Source of the DNA: an uncultured Collinsella sp.
GTDB lineage: Bacteria; Actinomycetota; Coriobacteriia; Coriobacteriales; Coriobacteriaceae
DNA: 36,709 bases
Assembly: GCA_900541065.1 (NCBI GenBank)
Contig: UQIE01000021.1
Location: 1 to 36,709, forward strand
Direction: 5' to 3'
The notes under the pieces are model-generated. The model was not told the DNA's origin and searched no databases. It saw only the letters and a program-made list of their open reading frames with translations. The position numbers and the translations under genes are program-made. Numbering within the stretch: the stretch's first letter is position 1; the number at the start of each line of letters is the position of its first letter. Below, piece by piece: positions 1 through 7,948 of the stretch.

Positions 1-170
1 CCGTTGCCGCGCCCCGCAGTGCCCGCTTCCCCCGAGAACAATTATCAGTGCAGGTAGAAAGCTTGCACTTTTTAGCTAAAAGCCGGCGTGGTTGGAATAT
101 CTCAATTCATCGTAGTAAACCGGCATAGTTTCGTATTTCCAGCAGTTCCAAATTCGTCAATACGTCGGCG
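1..170. other. Intergenic edge region, no gene seen
   Basis: No credible coding frame is visible. A hairpin at 47-69 (arms AGTGCAGG and CTTGCACT, one G-T pair) is followed by five T on the plus strand at 69-73, so it looks like the Rho-independent terminator of a plus-strand gene lying before the window. The rest shows no structure I recognise. Confidence 0.5.
47..73 (+). terminator. Rho-independent terminator of an upstream gene
   Basis: Eight-base-pair stem (AGTGCAGG with CTTGCACT) and a T run directly after it on the plus strand. Its gene is outside the window. Confidence 0.5.
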
Positions 171-208
171 TTTGCAAAAAAGCCCGACCTCCGTGGGAGA
201 TCGGGCTT
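171..208 (-). terminator. Terminator of argS
   Basis: Arms AGCCCGA (181-187) and TCGGGCT (201-207), extended inward by CTCC/GGAG, form a stable stem. Read on the minus strand it is followed by TTTTT, about 45 bases after the argS stop. Confidence 0.8.
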
Positions 209-254
209 TCAAGGCTTAGTTAAACCAAGTCTGTACGGTCAAATGACTCGCAGA

Positions 255-2108
255 TTACATCTGCTCGGGAGCGGAAACGCCAACGAGGGTGAGAACCAGG
301 GCGAGCGTCACGCGGACGGCGTCGCAAGCGGCCAGACGGGCACGCGAAAGCTCGGGGTCGACGGGACGGCCCCCGCTCGGCAGCACCTGGCAGGCAGCGT
401 AGAAGCTGTGGAAGTCGCCGGCGAGTTCCTCGGCAAAGTGCGTCAGACGGAACGGGGCGCGGTCGCGAGCGCAGCTGGCGATGAGGTCGGTGAGCTCGTT
501 GAGCTTACGCGAAAGGGCGAGCTCGGTCGGGTCGGTCAGCAGCGAGTAATCGACGTTCTCACCGATGGCCTTGGCGGCGACGGCCTTCATGCCCATCTCG
601 TCAGCCTGCTCGGGCGTAACGTCAGCGGCACGACGCAGGATGGAGCACACGCGGGCGTGAGCGTACTGCACGTAATAGACCGGGTTGGAGTTGTCGCGCT
701 TCTTGACGGCCTCGATATCGAAGTCGACCATCTGGTTGGAGCTCTTGGAGATGAGCGTGTAACGAGCGGCGTCGGAGCCAACCTCGTCGACGAGCTCCTG
801 CAGGGTCACCATGGTGCCCTTGCGCTTGGACATACGGACGGGCTTGCCGTTACGCAGCAGGTTGACGAGCTGGCCCAGCAGAACCTCGAACTTGCCGGGG
901 TAACCCAAGGCATCGCAGACGCAGCGGACGCGCTCGATGTAGCCGTGGTGGTCGGCGCCCCAGATGTCGATGACGTGGTCGACGCGCTGGAACTTATCCC
1001 AGTGATAGGCGACGTCGGAGGCAAAGTAGGTGTACTCGCCGTCGGACTTGATCAGCACGCGGTCCTTGTCGTCGCCCAGGTCGGTGGAGCGGAACCACAG
1101 GGCGCCGTCCTTGGTGTAGAGGTAGCCCATCTTGTCGAGCTTTTCAAAGGCGCGGTCGACGGCGGAGGTGCCGGCGGTCTCACCCTCGGTGTCCTTCACA
1201 TACAGCGAGCGCTCGGAGAACCAACGATCGAAGTCGCAGTTAACGGCATGGCAAAGGTCGCGCATGTTGTCGACCATCTTTACATAGCCGCGCTCGCGGA
1301 AGCTCTCCATGCGCTCCTGCGGATCGGCGTTGACCCACTTATCGCCGTCGGTGCGCCAGAACTCGGCGGCCTCGTCGATGATGTAGTCGCCGCCGTAGGA
1401 GTCCTTGCCCAGAGTCTCGGCAAAGTTGTCCTGATACGGATGGGCCTCGGGATGCTCGTCGTTCTCATCGGCAACAAAGGCGTCGCGGTCGGCGATCAGC
1501 AGCTTGTGAGCCTCGTCGATATCCACGCCCTGCTTGGCGATGATGTCGGCAAGCTGCATATAGCGCGTGCTGATGGAGTTGCCGAAGGTGTTCATCTGAG
1601 AGCCGTGGTCGTTAATGTAGAACTCACGCTGGATATCGTAACCGGCGTGGTCCATCACACGGCAAAGGGAGTCGCCCAGAGCGGCCCAGCGGCCATGGCC
1701 GATGTGCATGGGGCCGACGGGGTTGGCGGAGACGAACTCGACCTGGGTCTTCAGGCCGCCACCGACGTTGGACTTAGCGAAGTCCATACCCTTCTCGCGA
1801 GCCTCGCCAAAGATGGCATTCTTGACGGCAACGGAGAGGTAGAAGTTGATGAAGCCGGGGCCTGCGATCTCGACCTTCTCGATCGCGGGGTCCTCGGGCA
1901 TATGGGCAACGATGGCCTCGGCGATCTTGCGCGGGGCGCAATGGCCCAGCTTGGCGGACTTCAGGGCCATGGTAGAGGTCCACTCGCCATGAGAAGTGTC
2001 AGCCGGTCGCTCGATAGCGCAATCGTCAAGTTCAAATGCGGAAAGGTCGCCGGCCTCCTGGGCCGCAGCAAGCGCAGCGCGTACCAGCTCTTCAATCTTC
2101 TCGGGCAT
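255..2108 (-). CDS. argS: Arginyl-tRNA synthetase
   Basis: Charges tRNA-Arg with arginine in the cytoplasm (class I aminoacyl-tRNA synthetase). The 617-residue product has the family's N-terminal additional domain (about 1-100), the HIGH signature at 135-138 in GPMHIGHG, a KMSKS-type loop written RMSKRKG, and a C-terminal all-helical DALR anticodon-binding domain (about 495-617). An in-frame extension to 2237 exists, but the ATG at 2108 is preceded by AAGGAGG at four bases spacing and matches the usual N-terminus MPEKIEELV, so I chose it. It is monocistronic: a hairpin terminator follows the stop, and the divergent CarD-family gene lies upstream. Length is normal for the family. Confidence 0.96.
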   Translation of the reverse strand: MPEKIEELVRAALAAAQEAGDLSAFELDDCAIERPADTSHGEWTSTMALKSAKLGHCAPRKIAEAIVAHMPEDPAIEKVEIAGPGFINFYLSVAVKNAIFGEAREKGMDFAKSNVGGGLKTQVEFVSANPVGPMHIGHGRWAALGDSLCRVMDHAGYDIQREFYINDHGSQMNTFGNSISTRYMQLADIIAKQGVDIDEAHKLLIADRDAFVADENDEHPEAHPYQDNFAETLGKDSYGGDYIIDEAAEFWRTDGDKWVNADPQERMESFRERGYVKMVDNMRDLCHAVNCDFDRWFSERSLYVKDTEGETAGTSAVDRAFEKLDKMGYLYTKDGALWFRSTDLGDDKDRVLIKSDGEYTYFASDVAYHWDKFQRVDHVIDIWGADHHGYIERVRCVCDALGYPGKFEVLLGQLVNLLRNGKPVRMSKRKGTMVTLQELVDEVGSDAARYTLISKSSNQMVDFDIEAVKKRDNSNPVYYVQYAHARVCSILRRAADVTPEQADEMGMKAVAAKAIGENVDYSLLTDPTELALSRKLNELTDLIASCARDRAPFRLTHFAEELAGDFHSFYAACQVLPSGGRPVDPELSRARLAACDAVRVTLALVLTLVGVSAPEQM

Positions 2109-2450
2109 AGATCCTCCTTGTGTTAAAGCCCCCGAGCTCTTGGTCACTCGTAGGGCAAAAGCCAGAGTTTGTAGCACTCTATCACAAGCGACGGGCACTG
2201 TCGCAGGGTAAAGCCAATCGATATTGCATATGCACAAAATTGACTACAGCTTGTATGGAGTCACTCAAAGATGCCAGTCTGCCTGCAGATTATGCAGGCG
2301 TTGAAAATGCATAAAGGTGTGAATGAGCTGCGCCTGTTATCGAATACTCTTACCTATCGGAGTTGTGTGCTTTTCCTGCATAAAGTAAGGGTTTGCGCAC
2401 GTCAGCGTGTTATTCTAGACATACGTAAATTCGTATAAGTTGGAGGTAGC
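2109..2450. other. Divergent intergenic region argS / CarD-family gene
   Basis: 342 bases without a gene; it must hold the promoters for both divergent genes. On the plus strand a weak candidate is TTGCGC (2393-2398) with TAGACA (2416-2421) at 17 spacing, or a lone TATTCT at 2411-2416. The CarD-family gene has the ribosome-binding site GGAGG at 2442-2446. I see no convincing operator or leader structure. Confidence 0.4.
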
Positions 2451-2936
2451 ATGTTCTCAATCGGTCAACACGTCATTCATCCGGGTCAGGGAGTCTGCAC
2501 CGTCGTCGGTTTTAGGGACGACACACCGCAGCCCATGCTACTGCTCGAGACCAAGCAGGGACATGCGCAGACGATCCTCATGTACCCCGTGGCGCAGGCC
2601 GACCGTTTGCACGCCGCCATCTCGCAGCAAGATGCCGAGCACCTGCTGAGCCACTATGACGAGCTGGAGTGCGACACTTTTACCGAGCGCAACAGTTCAC
2701 TTGAGGAGACGCACTTTAAGCAGCAGCTCAAGCTGGGCGCGCCCGAGACGGTCCGCGTGGCAAAGACCATGATGCACCGCATTCGCCAGGCCGAGGAAGC
2801 TGATAAAAAACCCAGCTCCTACTACATGCGCGTACTCAAGGAGGCCAAACGCCGCTCCATCGAGGAGTTCGCCGTGGCCCTTGGTGTCACCGAGGAGGCC
2901 GCCGAAGCCCGCCTAGCCCAAGCCGCCCTCAACTAA
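2451..2936 (+). CDS. CarD/CdnL-family transcriptional regulator
   Basis: 161 residues beginning MFSIGQHVIHPGQGVCTVVG, the typical opening of the CarD/CdnL/TRCF RNA-polymerase-interacting Tudor-like domain (about 1-60). A helical C-terminal domain rich in charged residues follows (about 65-161), the part that contacts promoter DNA in characterised CarD proteins. Family members bind the RNA polymerase beta subunit and stabilise open complexes, often at rRNA promoters; that role is known for the family and inferred here. Length (about 160) is standard. GGAGG precedes the ATG at good spacing. A palindromic repeat hairpin 14 bases after the stop probably ends the transcript. No operon partner is evident. 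Confidence 0.9.
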   Translation: MFSIGQHVIHPGQGVCTVVGFRDDTPQPMLLLETKQGHAQTILMYPVAQADRLHAAISQQDAEHLLSHYDELECDTFTERNSSLEETHFKQQLKLGAPETVRVAKTMMHRIRQAEEADKKPSSYYMRVLKEAKRRSIEEFAVALGVTEEAAEARLAQAALN

Positions 2937-2949
2937 CCCATCCGCGCCA

Positions 2950-2990
2950 AAAACCACCACAAAGGGAACAGGCACCTTTGTGGTGGTTTT
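2950..2990. repeat. Palindromic hairpin repeat, copy 1 (after CarD-family gene)
   Basis: Perfect 16-bp stem (2950-2965 with 2975-2990; arm AAAACCACCACAAAGG) around a 9-base loop GAACAGGCA. It starts 14 bases after the upstream stop and ends in T4, so it probably acts as a terminator. One of seven copies in the window. Confidence 0.9.
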
Positions 2991-3044
2991 CTTGTTCTAG
3001 TAGTATTCATTCTTATCGATACCCACGAGCACAAGGAGTCTCTT

Positions 3045-3644
3045 ATGGCAGAGCCGCTTACCGCCGGAATCACCCGCGACCGCGCGTTCGAACTGCTCAA
3101 TGAGCACAACAAGGACCCGTTCCATATCACCCATGGCGAGACGGTCGAGGGCACCATGCGCTACTTTGCGCGCGAGTTCGACCCCGAAAACGAGGAGTTT
3201 TGGGGCATCGTCGGTCTGCTGCACGACCTGGATTGGGAGGAGCATGAGGACGACCCCATGAACCACACCATCTATGCTGCCAAGATTCTTAAGGATGAAG
3301 GTGCGTCTCCCGAGCTCATTCGCGCCATCCAGACGCACACGTCGGACTTCAATACCTCGCTGCCCAAACCCGAGCTGCAGATGGAAAAGATACTGTTTGC
3401 CTGCGATGAGCTCGCCGGCCTGATCGGCGCTGCAGTTATCATGCGCCCGAGCAAGAGCGTTATGGACTTTACGACCAAGTCGCTCAAGAAGAAGTTCAAG
3501 GACAAACGCTTTGCCGCCGGCTGCTCGCGCGACGTGATTTCGCAGGGCGCCGAGATGTTGGGCTGGGAGCTCCCCGAGCTCTTTGACCGCACCATCGCGG
3601 CCATGCAGTCCTTCGCCCCCGACCGAGATACCTTCCAGGCCTAA
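3045..3644 (+). CDS. HD-domain phosphohydrolase family protein
   Basis: 199-residue soluble protein. The histidine-aspartate pair characteristic of HD metal-dependent phosphohydrolases is at H60-D61 in GLLHDLDW, with further likely metal ligands H30, H74, H98 and D121 (in CDELAG). The pattern matches small stand-alone HD hydrolases annotated as hydrolases in many Firmicutes and Coriobacteria; the substrate is unknown. AAGGAG precedes the ATG. The gene sits between two copies of the hairpin repeat (2950-2990 and 3660-3700) and converges with proA, so it is probably transcribed alone. Nothing in the neighbourhood indicates its substrate. Confidence 0.85.
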   Translation: MAEPLTAGITRDRAFELLNEHNKDPFHITHGETVEGTMRYFAREFDPENEEFWGIVGLLHDLDWEEHEDDPMNHTIYAAKILKDEGASPELIRAIQTHTSDFNTSLPKPELQMEKILFACDELAGLIGAAVIMRPSKSVMDFTTKSLKKKFKDKRFAAGCSRDVISQGAEMLGWELPELFDRTIAAMQSFAPDRDTFQA

Positions 3645-3659
3645 CCGTCAACGCCACCT

Positions 3660-3700
3660 AAAACCACCACAAAGGGGACAGGCACCTTTGTGGTGGTTTT
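3660..3700. repeat. Palindromic hairpin repeat, copy 2 (between convergent genes)
   Basis: Perfect 16-bp stem 3660-3675 / 3685-3700 with loop GGACAGGCA. It lies 15 bases after the HD gene stop and 14 bases before the convergent proA stop, so it could end transcription from both sides. Confidence 0.9.
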
Positions 3701-3714
3701 TGTTTGCGCGGGCG

Positions 3715-5001
3715 TTAGGGACGGACCTGGCCGGTGCCGCGGAGCTTGTATTTGTAGGTGGTGAGGGCCTCGGCGGCAAAGGGGCCACGGGCGTGGAGTT
3801 TTTGGGTCGAGATGCCGATCTCGGCACCCAGGCCAAACTCGCCGCCGTCAGTGAAGCGAGTGCTGGCGTTGGAGTACACGGCCGAGGCATCGACAGCATC
3901 GAGGAAGCGCTCGCAAGCATCCGTATCCTCGGCAACGATGGCCTCGGAGTGCATCGTGCCGTAGCGGTTGATGTGTGCGATGGCCTCGTCCTCGTTTGCC
4001 ACGACCTTCACGCTCATCTCGAGCGCCAGGTACTCGCGACCCCAGTCCTCCTCAGTCGCGGCGACGTAGTCATCGCCCTCCACAAGCCCGGCATCGGCGC
4101 ATGCGGCGCAGGTTGCCTCGTCGCCGTGAATGAGCACGCCGTGGTCATGCAGCACGGTCACGACCGCAGGCAAAAACGCATCGGCCACAGCACGGTCGAC
4201 CAGCAGCGACTCGGCGGCATTGCACACGCCTACGCGCTGGGTCTTGGCATTAACGATAATGTTGAGCGCCTTATCAAAGTCGGCGGATTCATGCACGTAG
4301 ATGTGGCAGTTGCCCGTGCCCGTCTCGATCACCGGCACAAGCGACTCGCGCACGCAGCGCTGGATCAGGCCTGCACCGCCACGTGGAATGAGTACGTCGA
4401 CAATGCCGCGGAGCTTCATGAGCTCGCCAGTGGCCTCGCGGTCGGTGGACTCAATCATCGACACAGCCTCGCGCGGGAAGCCCTTGGCCTCGAGCGCATC
4501 GGCCAGCAGCTCGGCGATCATGGCACACGAGTGATAGGCCAGCGAGCCGCCGCGCAGAATGCAGGCGTTGCCGGTACGGATGCAGATGCCTGCGGCGTCG
4601 GCCGTCACGTTGGGGCGCGCCTCGTAGACCATAGCGACCAGGCCCAGCGGCACACTCACGCGGGTCAGGTCCACGCCGCTTGCAAGCACGCGGTGGTCGA
4701 GCACGCGGCCCACGGGATCGGGCAGCTCGGCGAGCTTTTCCAGGCCGGCGGCCATGCCCTCGACGCGCTCGGGCGTCAGCAGCAGGCGATCGAGCAGTCC
4801 GGCCGAGGTACCCGCATCGCGCGCGGCGGACATATCGAGCTCGTTGGCGGCAACGATGGAATCGACGCCATCGCGCAGCGCCGCGGCCATGGCGCGCACG
4901 GCCTCCTGACGCTGCTCATCGCTCGCCGTGGCAAGCGAGGCCGACGCTGCCTTGGCGGTAACGGCAAGATCGTGGACGTACGTGGCTATATCGACCGACA
5001 T
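3715..5001 (-). CDS. proA: Glutamate-5-semialdehyde dehydrogenase (gamma-glutamyl phosphate reductase)
   Basis: Second step of proline synthesis: NADPH-dependent reduction of gamma-glutamyl phosphate to glutamate-5-semialdehyde. The 428-residue protein belongs to the aldehyde dehydrogenase superfamily. Family signatures are VYEARPNVTADAAG (about 125-138), the nucleotide-binding stretch GNACILRGG, IETGTGNCHIYV (225-236), and the catalytic cysteine C260 in QRVGVCNAAES. Length matches characterised ProA (about 417-430). The ATG at 5001 follows AGGAGAAAGGG. proB lies 1.7 kb further along on the same strand but is separated by an oppositely oriented peptidase gene, so proA and proB are not an operon here. 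Confidence 0.96.
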   Translation of the reverse strand: MSVDIATYVHDLAVTAKAASASLATASDEQRQEAVRAMAAALRDGVDSIVAANELDMSAARDAGTSAGLLDRLLLTPERVEGMAAGLEKLAELPDPVGRVLDHRVLASGVDLTRVSVPLGLVAMVYEARPNVTADAAGICIRTGNACILRGGSLAYHSCAMIAELLADALEAKGFPREAVSMIESTDREATGELMKLRGIVDVLIPRGGAGLIQRCVRESLVPVIETGTGNCHIYVHESADFDKALNIIVNAKTQRVGVCNAAESLLVDRAVADAFLPAVVTVLHDHGVLIHGDEATCAACADAGLVEGDDYVAATEEDWGREYLALEMSVKVVANEDEAIAHINRYGTMHSEAIVAEDTDACERFLDAVDASAVYSNASTRFTDGGEFGLGAEIGISTQKLHARGPFAAEALTTYKYKLRGTGQVRP

Positions 5002-5044
5002 GGGCGGCCCTTTCTCCTAGAAGTTTGCAACCATGGTAGCCGAT

Positions 5045-5075
5045 TTGCGCATGGCCTCGCCCACGGCGGTAGAAT
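5045..5075 (+). promoter_or_regulatory. Weak candidate promoter for the S33 hydrolase
   Basis: TTGCGC (5045-5050) and TAGAAT (5070-5075) separated by 19 bases, 39 bases before the chosen ATG. The spacing is longer than ideal, so this is tentative. Confidence 0.25.
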
Positions 5076-5113
5076 TGGTCAACCCGAAACACCGCAACGA
5101 ACGGAAGACTCAC

Positions 5114-6532
5114 ATGGCCCTCATCACTTCGTACCACGTCCCCGGCCTTTATGTCGAGGACCACAGCATCGACGTCCCCCTTGACTGGCGCGGCCTGGAG
5201 CCGATGCTCCTGGCCGTCGGCAGCACCATGCGCCGCGGCGCTATGCCGGCACCTATCGCCGGCGCGCCCGAGAGCATCAAGCTCTTCTACCGCGTGGTTT
5301 GCGCGCCCGACCGCATCAACGACGATCTGCCACTGCTCCTGTTTTTGCAGGGCGGCCCCGGCGGCGAGAGCCCGCGTCCGCTGTCGCCCACAAGCGACGG
5401 CTGGATCGAGGAGGCCGTCAAGCACTTCCGCGTGGTCCTTCCCGACCAGCGCGGCACCGGGCGCAGCAGCTGTGTAGACGGGCGCACGATTGCCGCACTG
5501 GGCGAGCGCGCGACGGCGACCGGCTCCGATGCCGCACGCTCGCAGGCTGACTTCCTCAAGCGCCACCTCGCCAGCTCCATCGTGCGCGATTTTGAGTACC
5601 TGCGCCTAGTGGGCTTTGGCGGCGAGCCGTGGGCCACGCTCGGCCAAAGCTACGGCGGTTTTTTGACGCTGAGCTACCTGTCGCTCTTCCCCGAGGGCGT
5701 GGCGGCGAGCTTTACCTGCGGCGGAATCCCCCACGTACCGGCGAGCGCAAGCGAGGTCTACGCGCACACCTTCCCGCGTATGGCCGCCAAGACGCAGCAG
5801 TATTATGACCGCTATCCCGCTGACGTCGAGCGCGTGGCAGCCCTGGCCGATGCGCTCGAGGCTCAGAAGCCCGTACTGCCCGACGGCTCGCCGATGACGG
5901 TCGAGCGCCTACAGCTCATGGGCAGCGACTTTGGCATGAAGCCGAGCTTTGAGCGCATGCATTGGATTATCGATCACGCGTTTGTTGACGGCGACGGCAC
6001 GCTGAGCTGCGGAACTTCGGTATCCGACAGCTTTTTGATGCGCGCCTTCGAGCGCACCAACACGCGTACAAACCCGCTGTACTGGACGCTGCAGGAGTTT
6101 ATCTACGCCGACGGCGACACCATGCCCATTGGCTGGGCGGCCGCAGAGGAGAAGGCCCATCGTGCCGAGTTCGACACACTCGCGCGTCCGCTCATGTTTA
6201 CCGGCGAGGCCATGTTCCCGTGGATGTTTGAGCAGATGCCCGAGCTTATGCCCTTCAAGCCCGCCATGGACCTGCTGATGGAAGACACAAGCTGGGACAA
6301 GATCTACGACCCGCAGCGCCTGGCCTGCAACGAGGTGCCGCTCCAGGCCGCGGTGTATTTCGACGACATGTACGTCGATTCGGGCCTGCAGCTCGATACG
6401 CTCAGACGCGTGGGCAACTCGCATGCCTGGGTGACCAACGAGCTCGAGCACGACGGTCTGCACGGCAGCGTGGTATTCAAGCACCTCTTCGACGAAGCCC
6501 TCAACCGCGGAGACCTGCGCCGGATCTTCTAG
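5114..6532 (+). CDS. Alpha/beta hydrolase, proline iminopeptidase-like (S33 family)
   Basis: 472-residue alpha/beta-hydrolase-fold protein. It has the S33 signature QGGPGG at 79-84 (oxyanion region), DQRGTGRSS at 111-119, and the nucleophile elbow GQSYGG at 177-182 with Ser179. A C-terminal HDGLHG motif (about residue 455) should supply the catalytic histidine. Proline iminopeptidases release N-terminal proline from peptides; the exact specificity here is inferred. No signal peptide is seen, so it is probably cytoplasmic. I chose the ATG at 5114 over an in-frame start at 5033 because homology-like sequence begins with MALITSYHVPGLYVEDHSIDV. It lies between proA and proB on the opposite strand. 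Confidence 0.85.
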   Translation: MALITSYHVPGLYVEDHSIDVPLDWRGLEPMLLAVGSTMRRGAMPAPIAGAPESIKLFYRVVCAPDRINDDLPLLLFLQGGPGGESPRPLSPTSDGWIEEAVKHFRVVLPDQRGTGRSSCVDGRTIAALGERATATGSDAARSQADFLKRHLASSIVRDFEYLRLVGFGGEPWATLGQSYGGFLTLSYLSLFPEGVAASFTCGGIPHVPASASEVYAHTFPRMAAKTQQYYDRYPADVERVAALADALEAQKPVLPDGSPMTVERLQLMGSDFGMKPSFERMHWIIDHAFVDGDGTLSCGTSVSDSFLMRAFERTNTRTNPLYWTLQEFIYADGDTMPIGWAAAEEKAHRAEFDTLARPLMFTGEAMFPWMFEQMPELMPFKPAMDLLMEDTSWDKIYDPQRLACNEVPLQAAVYFDDMYVDSGLQLDTLRRVGNSHAWVTNELEHDGLHGSVVFKHLFDEALNRGDLRRIF

Positions 6533-6553
6533 CAAAGGGGTGTCCCCACCTGC

Positions 6554-6582
6554 CGGCACAAAAGGAACGTCCCCAAGTGCCG
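6554..6582. repeat. 29-base CGGCACA...AAGTGCCG repeat, copy at 6.5 kb
   Basis: The unit CGGCACA / AAAGGAACGTCCCC / AAGTGCCG recurs with two base differences at 19410-19438. Another partial AAGTGCCGG follows at 6586-6594. It lies just after the S33 hydrolase stop. Confidence 0.7.
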
Positions 6583-6629
6583 AACAAGTGCCGGCAACGA
6601 CAATGCCGCAGGTAGAGAACGGAAAGCGA

Positions 6630-6727
6630 AAACGCCCCTAAGCGAGCAAGGTGACGTGAAAGAGGAGGGCATTGACCTTTTGGTCATGCCCGACGATTGA
6701 ACGTCAGATTGCCGCTTAGGGGCGTTT
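6630..6727. ncRNA. Nested multi-helix structured element (possible ncRNA or terminator)
   Basis: A 98-base element folds into four co-axial helices. The outer stem is 15 bp (6630-6644 with 6713-6727, AAACGCCCCTAAGCG). Next is GCAA/TTGC (6646-6649 / 6709-6712), then TGACGT/ACGTCA (6652-6657 / 6701-6706). A symmetric 9x9 purine-rich internal loop follows, then a capped hairpin GGGCAT(t)GACC-TTTT-GGTCATGCCC (6667-6691). It sits between the convergent S33 hydrolase and proB genes and ends in only GTTT, so a pure terminator role does not explain the internal architecture. The strand of any RNA is unknown. The fold is read from the sequence; its function is not known to me. Confidence 0.6.
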
Positions 6728-6741
6728 GCAGCGTCAATTGG

Positions 6742-7869
6742 TTATGCGAAGACGATTAAATTATCCCTGTGTATCGCCGGCTTCTCGGCTAGGTTAGCGA
6801 GCAGGCGGTTGCTGGCGATCTGGTCCTGGCGGCGGCCGGCTGCAAGCTCCAGCACATCCGAATCGGCCTCGGCGATACCGCGGGCGACAACCATGCCGCT
6901 CGGATCGCACACATCGAGCACATCGCCTTCGGCAAACTGGCCATCGACCTCGCGAATACCCACCGCAAGCAAGGAAGAGCCACGGCTGACCAGCGCCTTC
7001 GCGGCACCGTCGTCAACCGTCACCGAGCCATGTGCCTTGTCGCCCAGTGCGATCCACAGCTTGCGGGGTGCGATGTCCAGACGCTCCGCCGGCGGATCGA
7101 ACAGCGTGCCCACGCTCTCGCCGCGGGCGAGGCGCACGAGCGCATCGGGCTCCTCGCCCGAGCAAATCACGCTCTGAATACCCGCCGTCATCAGGATGCG
7201 GCTCGCGCGAATCTTGGTGATCATGCCGCCCGTGCCCACCGAAGTCGAAGAATCGCCTGCCGAGGCGATAATCTTGGCATCGATCTTATGCACGACCGGG
7301 ACGAACTCGGCCGTGGGGTCCTCGTGCGGATTGGCGGTATAGAGGCCATCGATGTCCGAGAGCGTCACGCACAGATCGGCAGAAACCAGGCAGCTCACAA
7401 GCGCCGCCAGCGTGTCGTTGTCGCCAAACTTGATCTCGTCGACGGTGACGGTATCGTTCTCGTTGACGACCGGCACCACGCCCAGCTCCACCAGGCGCAG
7501 CAGGGCGTCGCGTGCATGCAGGTAGGACGTGCGGCGGGCCGTGTCGTGGCGCGTGAGCAGTACGAGCGAGGTGAGCAGGTCGCGCGCATGGAACTCCTCG
7601 TCGTAGGCCGACGAGATGATGCACTGACCAGCCGAGGCGCAGGCCTGCAGGCTCGGAAGGTCGCCGACCGGCTTGCGGTCGAAGCCCAACACGGGATAGC
7701 CACAGGCAATAGCGCCCGAGCTCACCACGACCAGACGCCAGCCGAGCTCGCGCAGCGCTGCGGCTTGATCGGCAAGTCCGCCGATAAAGGCGCGGTTGAC
7801 CTTGCCATCGGCGCCCACCACCGTGGACGAACCGATCTTTACCACCATCGTTTTATAAGAAGTCGTCAT
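6742..7869 (-). CDS. proB: Glutamate 5-kinase
   Basis: First, feedback-regulated step of proline synthesis: ATP-dependent phosphorylation of glutamate. The 375-residue protein has an N-terminal amino-acid-kinase domain (about 1-265) with KIGSSTVV, VVSSGAIACG, VNENDTV, DNDTLAALV, SDIDGLYTANP and GTGGMITKI. A C-terminal PUA domain follows (about 280-365). Length matches two-domain ProB. No clear Shine-Dalgarno precedes the ATG at 7869; an in-frame ATG at residue 8 is no better, so I keep the longer form. The upstream pncB stop is 79 bases away on the same strand, so proB may be transcribed with pncB. Confidence 0.95.
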   Translation of the reverse strand: MTTSYKTMVVKIGSSTVVGADGKVNRAFIGGLADQAAALRELGWRLVVVSSGAIACGYPVLGFDRKPVGDLPSLQACASAGQCIISSAYDEEFHARDLLTSLVLLTRHDTARRTSYLHARDALLRLVELGVVPVVNENDTVTVDEIKFGDNDTLAALVSCLVSADLCVTLSDIDGLYTANPHEDPTAEFVPVVHKIDAKIIASAGDSSTSVGTGGMITKIRASRILMTAGIQSVICSGEEPDALVRLARGESVGTLFDPPAERLDIAPRKLWIALGDKAHGSVTVDDGAAKALVSRGSSLLAVGIREVDGQFAEGDVLDVCDPSGMVVARGIAEADSDVLELAAGRRQDQIASNRLLANLAEKPAIHRDNLIVFA

Positions 7870-7948
7870 ACGTCAAACCAATCAACTGTTCAGCGAACGG
7901 CCGAGCTGGCGGCCAAGGGAGCGTGACTCGCCCCTACCGCCCAAGGAA

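Noticed and set aside
243..2126. Long plus-strand open frame (627 residues) opposite argS
   Set aside because: It is antisense to a confidently identified argS and has no family motifs; high GC produces such shadow frames. Other long frames opposite pncB, proA, pckA and similar genes were rejected the same way.
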